Positions 7,286-14,136 of a stretch of DNA of 25,883 nucleotides are shown piece by piece. This DNA is from an uncultured Mycoplasmatota bacterium (lineage in GTDB: Bacteria > Bacillota_I > Bacilli_A > RF39 > UBA660), in the NCBI GenBank assembly GCA_900544605.1, contig UQVP01000016.1, forward strand, positions 1-25,883, given 5' to 3'. Under the pieces are notes generated by a model that had not been told where the DNA came from, made no database searches, and worked only from the letters and a program-made list of their open reading frames with translations. The translations under genes and the position numbers were made by a program. Numbering within the stretch: position 1 is the first letter of the stretch; each line of letters opens with the position of its first letter.

Positions 7286-8407
7286 ATGAAAAAACGAGGT
7301 TTTACTTTAGTTGAATTGTTAGCGGTTTTAGTTTTAATAGCTGCTATATCATTAATTGTTTTTCCTAGTATTATAAATTATATTAATAGTACTAAAGGAG
7401 ATATTAGTAAAGCTACTAAAGAATTAATTATTAGTAGTACTAAATTATATGTAAGTGATAATGCAAAGACATTTCCTCAACATGAGGGATATAGTTATTG
7501 TACAACATTAGAAACTTTAGCTGATAAAAATTATATTGATAAACCATTTGTTGATAGTTCAACTGGTAAAGAATTAGATTTAAGTAATACTTATGTAAAA
7601 GTTTCATATGTTTATGATTATGATTTAGGTACTACTAAATATACTTATGATGTTGTAGATACATGTACAGCAGGTATAGCAGATAATTATGAGCTAGTTA
7701 CTACAAGTGGTAGTATTGCTAATCTTGATAATAAAGAAGTTGTTGATTATAAAGTATATGGTAATGATACTGGAATTAGTAGTTTGAATTTGAAGACAGT
7801 TGGTAAAAATTTAGTATCTAACATTGTTTCAAGACCGACTGCTTATAATGTTTTAACTGCAAAAATAGAGGGTGGGGTAAAACCTGGAAATAAATACTCT
7901 GTTTTGATAAAAACCAAAATTACTGGAACTGATCCAACAGCAAGAAAAATTGGTGTATATAGTGATGCTGGTTGGGGAAGTAATTCAAATATAATATCAG
8001 CGGGTAATGGTGATTGGCAAATTGGTTTTACTACTGTTACAGCATCCGCATCTTTAACTCATAATTCAGATAATTTAGATTTTTTTAATACACCTAATAC
8101 TGGTTATGCAGATTATAATGTAACATTTGATTATGTAATGATTGCTGAAGGTAGCTATGATAGTAGTATGATGTATGAACCTTATAAAGAATTAAAAGAA
8201 GAAGTTACATTACCATCATCCTTAAGTTCTAACGATTATATTGAATATAAAACACAAACATTAGTAAAGTCTGATGGTACAATGCAAAAAATTAATTTAC
8301 CTAAAATAAAAACATATGATGGTATAAGTAATATTATAATTAATGATGGTACTACTAATTATCCTACAAAGATTGAATTATTAGTTAGAAATAAAAATAA
8401 AGCGTAA
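7286..8407 (+). CDS. Prepilin-like protein with a phage tail-like module
   Basis: 373 residues from ATG 7286; a longer frame would start inside the promoter. The leader MKKRG-FTLVELLAV is nearly identical to that of the gene at 4455, again with Glu at +5. Residues 36-130 look pilin-like, with Cys72 and Cys127. The remainder carries one phage tail-like module, with hallmarks KTVGKNLVSN (171-180) and MIAEGSYDSSMMYEPYKE (285-302). The tail INLPKIKTYDGISNIIIN parallels the end of the first prepilin protein, so the two are related over the C-terminal half as well as the leader. Probably a secreted minor pilin or pseudopilin; substrate unknown. Confidence 0.78.
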   Translation: MKKRGFTLVELLAVLVLIAAISLIVFPSIINYINSTKGDISKATKELIISSTKLYVSDNAKTFPQHEGYSYCTTLETLADKNYIDKPFVDSSTGKELDLSNTYVKVSYVYDYDLGTTKYTYDVVDTCTAGIADNYELVTTSGSIANLDNKEVVDYKVYGNDTGISSLNLKTVGKNLVSNIVSRPTAYNVLTAKIEGGVKPGNKYSVLIKTKITGTDPTARKIGVYSDAGWGSNSNIISAGNGDWQIGFTTVTASASLTHNSDNLDFFNTPNTGYADYNVTFDYVMIAEGSYDSSMMYEPYKELKEEVTLPSSLSSNDYIEYKTQTLVKSDGTMQKINLPKIKTYDGISNIIINDGTTNYPTKIELLVRNKNKA

Positions 8408-8423
8408 ATAAATACGCTTTTTT
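8399..8423. terminator. Bidirectional terminator between the second prepilin gene and rodA
   Basis: AAAGCGTA (8399-8406) pairs with TACGCTTT (8413-8420), loop AATAAA, with T-rich flanks on both strands. It overlaps the last codons of the plus gene (stop 8405-8407) and touches the end of the minus gene. Confidence 0.85.
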
Positions 8424-9552
8424 AGTTTTTAAAATTTATCGTTTCTTTAGAAATGTTGAAAATAATACCCATCATAATCATATAACTTAATAAACTAGAA
8501 CCACCATAACTGATAAATGGTAGTGTAATACCTGTAATAGGTAGGAGTCCAATAGTCATACCGATATTTTGAATTTGTTGATAAAGTAGCATTCCTACAA
8601 TACCAGCAATTATATACTTATTAGTTTTACTGCTAGTTTTACTAGCAAGTAAAATAAGTTTAATATCAAAATAAGCTATTAAAACAAGTAAAATAATGGA
8701 ACCAACAAGACCTACATTATTTGAAAAAACTGCAAATATAAAATCTGTTTGAGGTTCGGGAAAATAGATTGGGGTATGATTAAAACCATATCCAAATAAA
8801 CCACCAGATCCAATAGCAGCGATTCCATTTTCTAATTGATAGCCACTAGCGTTAGACCAATCTAATAATCTATCTATTCTAAGAAAGAAACTAGTTCCAA
8901 ATATTTTTATAAATAAATCAGTATTTAAAAGATATATTCCAACAATGGTTCCAATTAATAAAATTATAATACTTCCTAATATAATAAACCACCTTAGACG
9001 GATTCCTGAAATAAATAACATTGTTATGGTTATCAAAAGATATATTAGAACAACTCCAGTATCTGGTTGTAGAAATGTTAAAATACTTGGAATAAATACA
9101 ACAACACCTATTTTTAATAGAAATAAAAATTCATCTTTGATAGTAGGATTAGGATGTTTTTCATTAAATTTATTAATTAATACACCAAGGGTAATAATCA
9201 AAATTATTTTCATGAATTCACTTGGTTGAACAGCTCCAATTCCAGGTATAGAGAACCAACATTTTGATTCATGTATAGGTTTAGCAAATAAAAGTAAACC
9301 AATTAAAGTTAAAATGCCAAAGCCATACAACCACCATATATTTTTATAAATAAAGTTATTTCCAATATACATAATAAAAAATGCTAATATAAAACCAGTT
9401 ATGTACCATATAGCTTGTTTAAGTGCTAGAGTTTGTAAATAACTAGGAAGTAGTTTTTGAGCACTACAAATAGTTATTAAACTAATTACAAAAAAACAAA
9501 CAAGTGAAAAAAATAGACCTTTATCAATTTTAAAAAATTTAGTAAGTTTCAT
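8422..9552 (-). CDS. rodA: RodA-type SEDS peptidoglycan polymerase
   Basis: 376-residue integral membrane protein with about ten hydrophobic segments. SEDS proteins polymerise lipid II glycan strands; RodA does this in lateral-wall elongation. Conserved signatures are QPSEF (109-113), QPDTG (162-166), GSGGLFGYGF, PEPQTDFIFAV with Asp270, and the C-terminal NIGMTIGLLPITGITLPF and SYGGSSLL. The NIGM and IGSGGLFG forms favour RodA over FtsW, but the paralogues are close. RBS CGAGGTGATTT precedes the ATG. It stands alone, divergent from the small gene at 9652. No partner class B PBP or mreB is in the window. Confidence 0.85.
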   Translation of the reverse strand: MKLTKFFKIDKGLFFSLVCFFVISLITICSAQKLLPSYLQTLALKQAIWYITGFILAFFIMYIGNNFIYKNIWWLYGFGILTLIGLLLFAKPIHESKCWFSIPGIGAVQPSEFMKIILIITLGVLINKFNEKHPNPTIKDEFLFLLKIGVVVFIPSILTFLQPDTGVVLIYLLITITMLFISGIRLRWFIILGSIIILLIGTIVGIYLLNTDLFIKIFGTSFFLRIDRLLDWSNASGYQLENGIAAIGSGGLFGYGFNHTPIYFPEPQTDFIFAVFSNNVGLVGSIILLVLIAYFDIKLILLASKTSSKTNKYIIAGIVGMLLYQQIQNIGMTIGLLPITGITLPFISYGGSSLLSYMIMMGIIFNISKETINFKN

Positions 9553-9604
9553 AAATCACCTCGTTTTTATTATTAACACAATCTTAAAATGTATAAATTA
9601 AATA

Positions 9605-9634
9605 TTGCTAAAAAATAACTATTTATAGTATAAT
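9605..9634 (+). promoter_or_regulatory. Promoter of the EIIB-like gene
   Basis: TTGCTA (9605-9610), 18-bp spacer, TATAAT (9629-9634). AGGTGAT (9641-9647) is the ribosome site for ATG 9652. The region 9553-9650 is shared with the divergent rodA promoter, which I could not place confidently. Confidence 0.7.
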
Positions 9635-9651
9635 ATATTAAGGTGATAAAA

Positions 9652-9966
9652 ATGCAATACATAAAATATTTAATTATAATTATAATTTTAGTAATAATAG
9701 CTTTATCAATTACTAAAACAAAGAAAAAAGATTATAAAATTGAGGTTAATAAACTAGTTGATTATTTAGGTGGAAAAAATAACATTATTGATTATGAATT
9801 TAATAAATCAAGATTTATAGTTAAACTAGAGAATGTAGAGTTAGCTAATAAAGATGCTATTCAAAAAATGGGCGCTCAAGGTATTGTTGAAATTGATAAT
9901 CAATTGAAAATAGTATTAGGCCCTGATTGTAAACAATTAAAAAAATATATTGATGACTTAAAGTGA
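9652..9966 (+). CDS. Membrane-anchored EIIB-like domain protein, phospho-site lost
   Basis: 104 residues. Residues 4-20 are a single hydrophobic helix followed by a Lys-rich stop-transfer (KTKKK). The rest matches the glucose-type PTS EIIB fold: VNKLVDYLGGKNNI, KSRFIVKLENVELANKD, MGAQGIVEIDNQLKIVLGPD. In true EIIB the phosphorylated Cys sits in a CATRLR-type motif; the aligned segment here reads N-K-S-R-F-I, with Asn51 for Cys and Arg54 retained. Phosphotransfer is therefore unlikely, and a structural or sensory role at the membrane is inference. An in-frame GTG at 9643 exists, but ATG 9652 has correct spacing to AGGTGAT. No EIIC or EIIA gene is nearby. Confidence 0.75.
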   Translation: MQYIKYLIIIIILVIIALSITKTKKKDYKIEVNKLVDYLGGKNNIIDYEFNKSRFIVKLENVELANKDAIQKMGAQGIVEIDNQLKIVLGPDCKQLKKYIDDLK

Positions 9967-9987
9967 TAAATTTTATCACTTTTTTTC
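9960..9987 (+). terminator. Terminator of the EIIB-like gene
   Basis: AAAGTGATA (9960-9968) pairs with TATCACTTT (9974-9982), then more T. The TGA stop (9964-9966) lies in the 5' arm. Confidence 0.88.
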
Positions 9988-9992
9988 TTTTT

Positions 9993-10033
9993 TCGACAAT
10001 AACCGACATACTAATATTGTATATTATTGTCGA
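9993..10033. repeat. Perfect 10-bp inverted repeat at the kinase promoter
   Basis: TCGACAATAA (9993-10002) and TTATTGTCGA (10024-10033) are exact inverted copies separated by 21 bp. A plausible promoter lies between and over them (TTCGAC 9992-9997, 17 bp, TATTGT 10015-10020). The right copy ends against the GAGGTGA ribosome site. This could be an operator, or a hairpin affecting translation if transcription starts further upstream. Confidence 0.6.
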
Positions 10034-10044
10034 GAGGTGATTAT

Positions 10045-11280
10045 ATGAATTATATTGAAATAATTATTTTAAACTGTATTTATATTTTGTTCCCTTTGTT
10101 TTTATATTTTTTATATTTTGCTTACACGAAAGCATTTGATAAAAATACAATTAATACTATTTTAAATTTTTGTGTTTTATCATCATTTTATTTGGTATTA
10201 AAATTTGGCCCTGATAATATTTTACTACGGTTATTGTTTTTAAATATTCCCATTATGTTAGCGTATTATTATGATAAAAGGATAAGTGCTTTGTTATTGT
10301 CTACTTATATGGTAATTATTTATTCTCATTTTAGTAATACTATTTTAATGTATATTATTTTTGAATATACTATTAGTTTTTTTATAAAATATAAAATTAA
10401 GTCTCCTAATATATATACTTTTATTTTTATAATTATAAAACTAGTAAGTATTTTTATTTTAAAGTATTATTTCAATGCTTTTAAATTAATAACATTTAAT
10501 GAATTGGTTATAAAATTTTTAATTTTTGGTATAACTAGTTTAATATGTTTAGCTTCATTAAAAAAAATAAAAGAAATAATTAAATTAGAAATGACTATGA
10601 AAGAATTAAAAAAAGAAGAACAAATTAGAACTTCACTTTTTAAAATAACACATGAAATAAAAAATCCTATAGCGGTTTGTAAAGGATATTTGGATATGTT
10701 TGATGTAAATAATAAAGAACATGCTAGAAAGTATATTCCTATAATTAGATCAGAAATAAATCGTACGCTTATTCTTCTTCAAGACTTTTTAGATTGTAAT
10801 AGATTAAAGATAAATAAAGACATTTTAGATATTAATATGTTATTAAATGAAGTAGAAGAAGAGTGTAGACCACTAATTAATAGTAAAAAAATTAATTTTA
10901 TCAGTAATATAGATTATGATGAAGAATTGTATTTAGAAGGAGATTATGAAAGATTAAAACAAGTATTAGTTAATGTTATAAAAAATAGTATTGAAGCTAT
11001 CAAAGTAAAAGATGATAGTTATATTGAACTTGATAGTGATATAAAAAATAATAAAGTTTATATTACTATTGAAGATAATGGAGAAGGTATTAAAAAAGAA
11101 GATTTAAAAAAGATAAAAGAACCATTTTACACTACAAAAAAAGATGGTACAGGTTTAGGTGTAACACTTTCTAATGAAATAATAAAAGCTCACAATGGTA
11201 CTATTAATTATGATTCTATTTATCATAAATGGACTAAGGTAGAAATAACTTTACCTCTTAGTGAATTAAATGTTCAATAA
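10045..11280 (+). CDS. Membrane sensor histidine kinase, KinB-like, orphan
   Basis: 411 residues from ATG 10045 with GAGGTGA upstream. Residues 1-170 contain about six hydrophobic segments and no large extracellular domain, the layout of KinB-type kinases that sense through membrane helices. The catalytic half has the H box THEIKNPI with His203, the N box NVIKNSIEAI (from 310), the G1 box DNGEGI (from 344) and the G2 box GTGLG (368-372), so it should autophosphorylate. No response regulator is adjacent, so the partner is unknown. A sporulation-phosphorelay role is possible but unproven. It has its own upstream region with an inverted repeat, and the next unit starts with a strong promoter 4 bases after the stop. 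Confidence 0.85.
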   Translation: MNYIEIIILNCIYILFPLFLYFLYFAYTKAFDKNTINTILNFCVLSSFYLVLKFGPDNILLRLLFLNIPIMLAYYYDKRISALLLSTYMVIIYSHFSNTILMYIIFEYTISFFIKYKIKSPNIYTFIFIIIKLVSIFILKYYFNAFKLITFNELVIKFLIFGITSLICLASLKKIKEIIKLEMTMKELKKEEQIRTSLFKITHEIKNPIAVCKGYLDMFDVNNKEHARKYIPIIRSEINRTLILLQDFLDCNRLKINKDILDINMLLNEVEEECRPLINSKKINFISNIDYDEELYLEGDYERLKQVLVNVIKNSIEAIKVKDDSYIELDSDIKNNKVYITIEDNGEGIKKEDLKKIKEPFYTTKKDGTGLGVTLSNEIIKAHNGTINYDSIYHKWTKVEITLPLSELNVQ

Positions 11281-11283
11281 TCA

Positions 11284-11313
11284 TTGACAATAATAAGAAT
11301 TGTTTTGTATAAT
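11284..11313 (+). promoter_or_regulatory. Consensus promoter of the prepilin leader RNA
   Basis: TTGACA (11284-11289), 18-bp spacer, TATAAT (11308-11313), with predicted start near 11320. Both hexamers are perfect consensus, the strongest promoter in the window by sequence. The segment from the -10 onward recurs at 25856-25883. Confidence 0.85.
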
Positions 11314-11318
11314 TAATA

Positions 11319-11471
11319 CAGTAAAGGAAAGTTGTAGTATGATTAAAGTGTTATCTAAAAAATTAGTAAAAATACCCACCTTGGTATTGTTTAACCATAC
11401 TATAAAATTAAAAAAAAGAGAGCACAAAGTTTCTAGATTTTTTGATAATCTAGATTTCTTTGTATTTTTTT
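11319..11471 (+). ncRNA. Unclassified leader or small RNA upstream of the third prepilin gene
   Basis: From the consensus promoter to a strong terminator is about 152 nt. Internal features are an AAAGGAAAG stretch, a hairpin ATACC/GGTAT (about 11372-11387), and the terminator hairpin. A 50-codon frame from ATG 11339 runs through the terminator to 11491, so its mRNA would normally end before the stop; I do not treat it as a gene. I match it to no riboswitch class I know. No clear promoter lies between the terminator and ATG 11523, so the prepilin gene may depend on readthrough, making this an attenuator. A stand-alone small RNA is the alternative. Confidence 0.55.
11424..11471 (+). terminator. 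Terminator inside the prepilin leader
   Basis: ACAAAG (11424-11429) pairs with CTTTGT (11458-11463), and TCTAGATT (11432-11439) with AATCTAGA (11447-11454), separated by a small T internal loop. Seven T follow at 11465-11471. It lies about 50 bp upstream of a start codon, not behind a gene. Confidence 0.85.
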
Positions 11472-11522
11472 GTTGTACCTTTACAAAATAAAGTAAATCT
11501 AAATGAAAGGAGGAGAAAGATT

Positions 11523-12419
11523 ATGAAATTAAAAAACAAATATGGATTTACACTTATTGAATTACTAGCGGTAATAGTAGTATTAGCAATAATCGCACTA
11601 ATAGCAACACCAATAGTAATGAATACAATCAAAAAATCACAAAAGGAAGCAGCGAAGAGAAGTGCAGAGAACTATATTGATGCTGTAGAAACAACAGTAG
11701 CAGAAGCAAGGTTAGATAATAAAACAGTACCAGAAGGAATATATACAATAAATGACAAAGGAAATCTAGAAGGAAATGGATTAACAGAACCTCTAGTAAT
11801 AGAAATGAATGGAAATAAGCCAACATCAGGAACCATAAAAATAAGTAATGGTCAAGTTACAACAGATTCAACAATGACAGTAGGTTCTTATGAAGTAGCA
11901 TATGACCCAACAACAAAGAAATATGAAGCAACAAAAAAAGGTAGTGCTTCAACCGGTGATGATAAACCAACAATTCCAGATACACCATCAACAACAGTAG
12001 TATATAGATGGTCAGAAGAGGAAATAAATATATTGGATGTAATAGATCCTAATGACACTTCTAAATTTACAAAAGATGCAAATACTCTTGGTAAAAATTA
12101 TTATTTGAAACATGTATTAGATAAAGATAATATAATATTAGAAACATATGCATGCTCTAAATTAAATGGTAAGGAATATTGTCTAACGACTGGTGAATAT
12201 GGATGGTCAGAAAATGAAGATGATTATACAGGAAATATGCTAATTTTAAAAAGATTGAAAGATGCTGGATTAAATTGTGAAGGTGATGAAAATGTCTTTA
12301 GTTGTGACGATGGTTCTACATATTTGAGCGCAGATACAGAAGGGTTGGTTAGTTCATATGATGCAGTTGGCTCTTGTGATGTAGACAGTTTTGAAATTTC
12401 AGCTTGTGGTAATTGGTAA
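11523..12419 (+). CDS. Prepilin-like protein with Cys-rich C-terminal domain
   Basis: 298 residues. The leader MKLKNKYG-FTLIELLAVI has cleavage expected between Gly8 and Phe9 and Glu at mature +5; the hydrophobic helix ends near residue 34. A pilin-like region runs to about 140, then a Ser/Thr/Pro/Asp linker (141-158). The C-terminal domain (160-298) has six cysteines (211, 220, 252, 261, 285, 295), enough for three disulfides outside the cell. Unlike the other two prepilin proteins it has no phage tail-like module. Codons are more often A-ending than in neighbouring genes. The ribosome site AAAGGAGGAG is excellent. Upstream in-frame codons to 11460 overlap the leader terminator and are rejected. 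Function beyond a secreted or pilus-associated protein is unknown. Confidence 0.78.
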   Translation: MKLKNKYGFTLIELLAVIVVLAIIALIATPIVMNTIKKSQKEAAKRSAENYIDAVETTVAEARLDNKTVPEGIYTINDKGNLEGNGLTEPLVIEMNGNKPTSGTIKISNGQVTTDSTMTVGSYEVAYDPTTKKYEATKKGSASTGDDKPTIPDTPSTTVVYRWSEEEINILDVIDPNDTSKFTKDANTLGKNYYLKHVLDKDNIILETYACSKLNGKEYCLTTGEYGWSENEDDYTGNMLILKRLKDAGLNCEGDENVFSCDDGSTYLSADTEGLVSSYDAVGSCDVDSFEISACGNW

Positions 12420-12463
12420 TTTTTGTTGTGCTTAGGTAGTTATGTATAAATAATAAATTATAA

Positions 12464-12498
12464 AACCATAAAACTTAATATTTATGGTTCTTTTTTTT
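12464..12498 (+). terminator. Terminator of the third prepilin gene
   Basis: AACCATAAA (12464-12472) pairs with TTTATGGTT (12481-12489), then C and eight T (12491-12498). The convergent minus gene ends in its loop at 12475, so it may serve both, although the minus-side T tract is weaker. Confidence 0.88.
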
Positions 12499-12987
12499 AT
12501 TATTTAATTTGAAAGCGTTATTGGCGATGATAGTAACATCTTTATCCTCATTTCTAATTAAATTTACAATTCTTTTTCTATCCTTTCTAGTTAGAACAAC
12601 AACTAATATAGATTTTTCTTTATCACAACCTTCAACATTAGTAACTTTGTAACCATTATCTTTAAAAATTGAAATAATCTTTTCTTCTAATTCTTTTTTT
12701 ATGATAATAATTAGCATATTACTACCAATAGCCATTTTCTCTTCTATCATACTACCAACATAAGAACCAAAGGCAGAACCTAGAGCAAACGCTACTATTT
12801 TAAATGGATCTTTAGTAATGTTTACAATAACAACACCAGTAATACACATCCACACGATTGCTATTACACCTTGTAAGATTGCTCCAAATATTTTTCTACC
12901 ATTGGCAATTACGATAATTCTAAGTGTACCTAACGCGAGTTCAATAGTTTTTGATATAAAAATAATAAAATAAAGAATAATATTCAT
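12475..12987 (-). CDS. UPF0316 membrane protein (DUF5698/DUF2179, YebE-like)
   Basis: 170 residues. Residues 1-85 form three hydrophobic helices of the DUF5698 type, including TLRIIVIANGRK and FALGSAFGSYVGSMIEEKMAIG. The C-terminal half (about 90-150) is a DUF2179-like soluble domain with alternating strands (LIIIIKKELEEKIISIFKDNG, SILVVVLTRKDRKRIVNLI). UPF0316 proteins are widespread in Bacillota; their biochemical role is not established. AGGTGAAATT precedes the ATG. It diverges from the hrcA operon across a shared region containing the first CIRCE site, but its own promoter is weak and poorly defined. Confidence 0.8.
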   Translation of the reverse strand: MNIILYFIIFISKTIELALGTLRIIVIANGRKIFGAILQGVIAIVWMCITGVVIVNITKDPFKIVAFALGSAFGSYVGSMIEEKMAIGSNMLIIIIKKELEEKIISIFKDNGYKVTNVEGCDKEKSILVVVLTRKDRKRIVNLIRNEDKDVTIIANNAFKLNNKKKNHKY

Positions 12988-13054
12988 AATTTCACCTAAT
13001 AATATTATGTAATAAAAATGTAAAAAAATGAAAAATTTGTGAAAAAATAAATTT

Positions 13055-13081
13055 TTAGCACTCGTATATTGACAATGCTAA
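13055..13081. promoter_or_regulatory. CIRCE operator 1 (HrcA site)
   Basis: TTAGCACTC (13055-13063), exact 9-bp spacer, CAATGCTAA (13073-13081). The left arm is perfect; the right arm matches 7 of 9 bases of GAGTGCTAA. It overlaps the -35 box. Confidence 0.85.
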
Positions 13082-13097
13082 CATATACTAGTATAAT
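13069..13097 (+). promoter_or_regulatory. Heat-shock operon promoter
   Basis: TTGACA (13069-13074), 17-bp spacer, TATAAT (13092-13097), predicted start near 13104. Perfect consensus, placed between and overlapping two CIRCE-like operators: the expected design for a strong promoter held by HrcA. Confidence 0.9.
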
Positions 13098-13101
13098 GAA
13101 A

Positions 13102-13128
13102 TTAGCATTCGAGAATAACGTCTGCTAA
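13102..13128. promoter_or_regulatory. CIRCE-like operator 2
   Basis: TTAGCATTC (13102-13110), exact 9-bp spacer, GTCTGCTAA (13120-13128): 8/9 and 7/9 matches to the CIRCE arms. It covers the transcription start and, as RNA, lies just ahead of the AGAGGTGA ribosome site. Its centre is 47 bp from that of operator 1. Confidence 0.75.
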
Positions 13129-13140
13129 AGAGGTGATTTA

Positions 13141-14127
13141 ATGATTAGTAATAGAAAAGAAACTTTACTAAGACTTATTGTTGAAGATTATATAAAAAGT
13201 GCGAGACCAATAAGTTCGAAGTCACTTTGTAGTATTATGAAATGTTCAAGTGCAACAATTCGTAATGAAATGAGTGAACTAGAGGAATTAGGATTATTAG
13301 AAAAAACGCACACATCTTCTGGTAGAGTTCCTAGTGAAAAAGGATACAGATATTATGTTGATCACTTGATGGAACCAAAAAAATTAAATGGTGAAGACAT
13401 GTTAAAATTACAAACTGTTTTCCACAACAAAAATTTGGTGTTGAGTGATGTTATTACTAAAAGTATGGAAATAATATCGGAACTTACTAATTATACAGCT
13501 GTAGTTTTAGGAAAATCATCAAAGGAAAATAAAATTAGCAAATTAGAGGTAGTACCACTTAATGAACAACAGTTAATAGCAATAGTAGTTACTGATAAGG
13601 GCTATGTTGAACATAAGAATATGTATTTAGAGGAACATGTTTCATTAAATGACATAAAACAAACTGTTGATTTAATAAATAAGCTTTTAGTAGGTACACC
13701 AATTGATGAAGTAAGTGCTGCTTTAGAGTTTGAAATAAAGCCAATTATTTCTAAGTATGTAAAGCAACATGAAGCTTTATATAATGCTTTCTATAATGCA
13801 TTTGCTGATTTTAAAAATGATCAAAATTTTAAAATGGCTGGAGCCAAAAATATTTTGATGCAACCAGAATTTGATAATACAAATAAAATAAGAGAGATAA
13901 TTAATAAATTCCAAGATAAATCATTAATTAATAATATAAAAGAAGAAGATAATGGTATTAATGTTTATATTGGTAGTGAAAATGATTTAGATGATGATTT
14001 AACAGTTATCAAAACCAAATATTCTATTGATGGAGAGGAAGGAACAATTGCTTTGATAGGTCCTAAGAGAATGGAATATGAAAGAGTAGTTTCACTTCTA
14101 AATTACATCAAAGAAAATTGTAAATAG
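13141..14127 (+). CDS. hrcA: Heat-inducible transcription repressor HrcA
   Basis: Repressor of class I heat-shock genes; binds CIRCE and is kept active by GroE. The 328-residue protein has an N-terminal winged helix (about 1-75: ISNRKETLLRLIVEDYI, SATIRNEMSELEELGLLEKTHTSSGRVPSEKGYRYYVD, the family signature). A central GAF-like dimerisation domain follows, and the C-terminal IGPKRMEYERVVSLL block is conserved. First gene of the operon, with AGAGGTGATTT ahead of the ATG, 10 bases before grpE. The operators next to it imply autoregulation. Confidence 0.95.
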   Translation: MISNRKETLLRLIVEDYIKSARPISSKSLCSIMKCSSATIRNEMSELEELGLLEKTHTSSGRVPSEKGYRYYVDHLMEPKKLNGEDMLKLQTVFHNKNLVLSDVITKSMEIISELTNYTAVVLGKSSKENKISKLEVVPLNEQQLIAIVVTDKGYVEHKNMYLEEHVSLNDIKQTVDLINKLLVGTPIDEVSAALEFEIKPIISKYVKQHEALYNAFYNAFADFKNDQNFKMAGAKNILMQPEFDNTNKIREIINKFQDKSLINNIKEEDNGINVYIGSENDLDDDLTVIKTKYSIDGEEGTIALIGPKRMEYERVVSLLNYIKENCK

Positions 14128-14136
14128 GAGGTTAAA

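Noticed and set aside
8945..9229. 94-codon plus ORF inside rodA
   Set aside because: Antisense shadow of a conserved membrane protein with no promoter or ribosome site of its own.
9961..9972. TGA as a possible tryptophan codon (Mollicutes code 4)
   Set aside because: Tryptophan is TGG in conserved positions across all genes and no conserved gene needs TGA readthrough; the TGA at 9964-9966 works as a stop inside a terminator stem.
11300..11491. 63-codon plus ORF (or 50 codons from ATG 11339) upstream of the third prepilin gene
   Set aside because: It overlaps the promoter -10 box and continues through a strong terminator, so most transcripts would lack its stop; the sequence shows no family resemblance.
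11450..11826. Minus ORFs opposite the prepilin leader (11450-11632 and 11629-11826)
   Set aside because: Antisense shadows of the hydrophobic prepilin helix; a similar shadow appears at 4271-4552 opposite the first prepilin.
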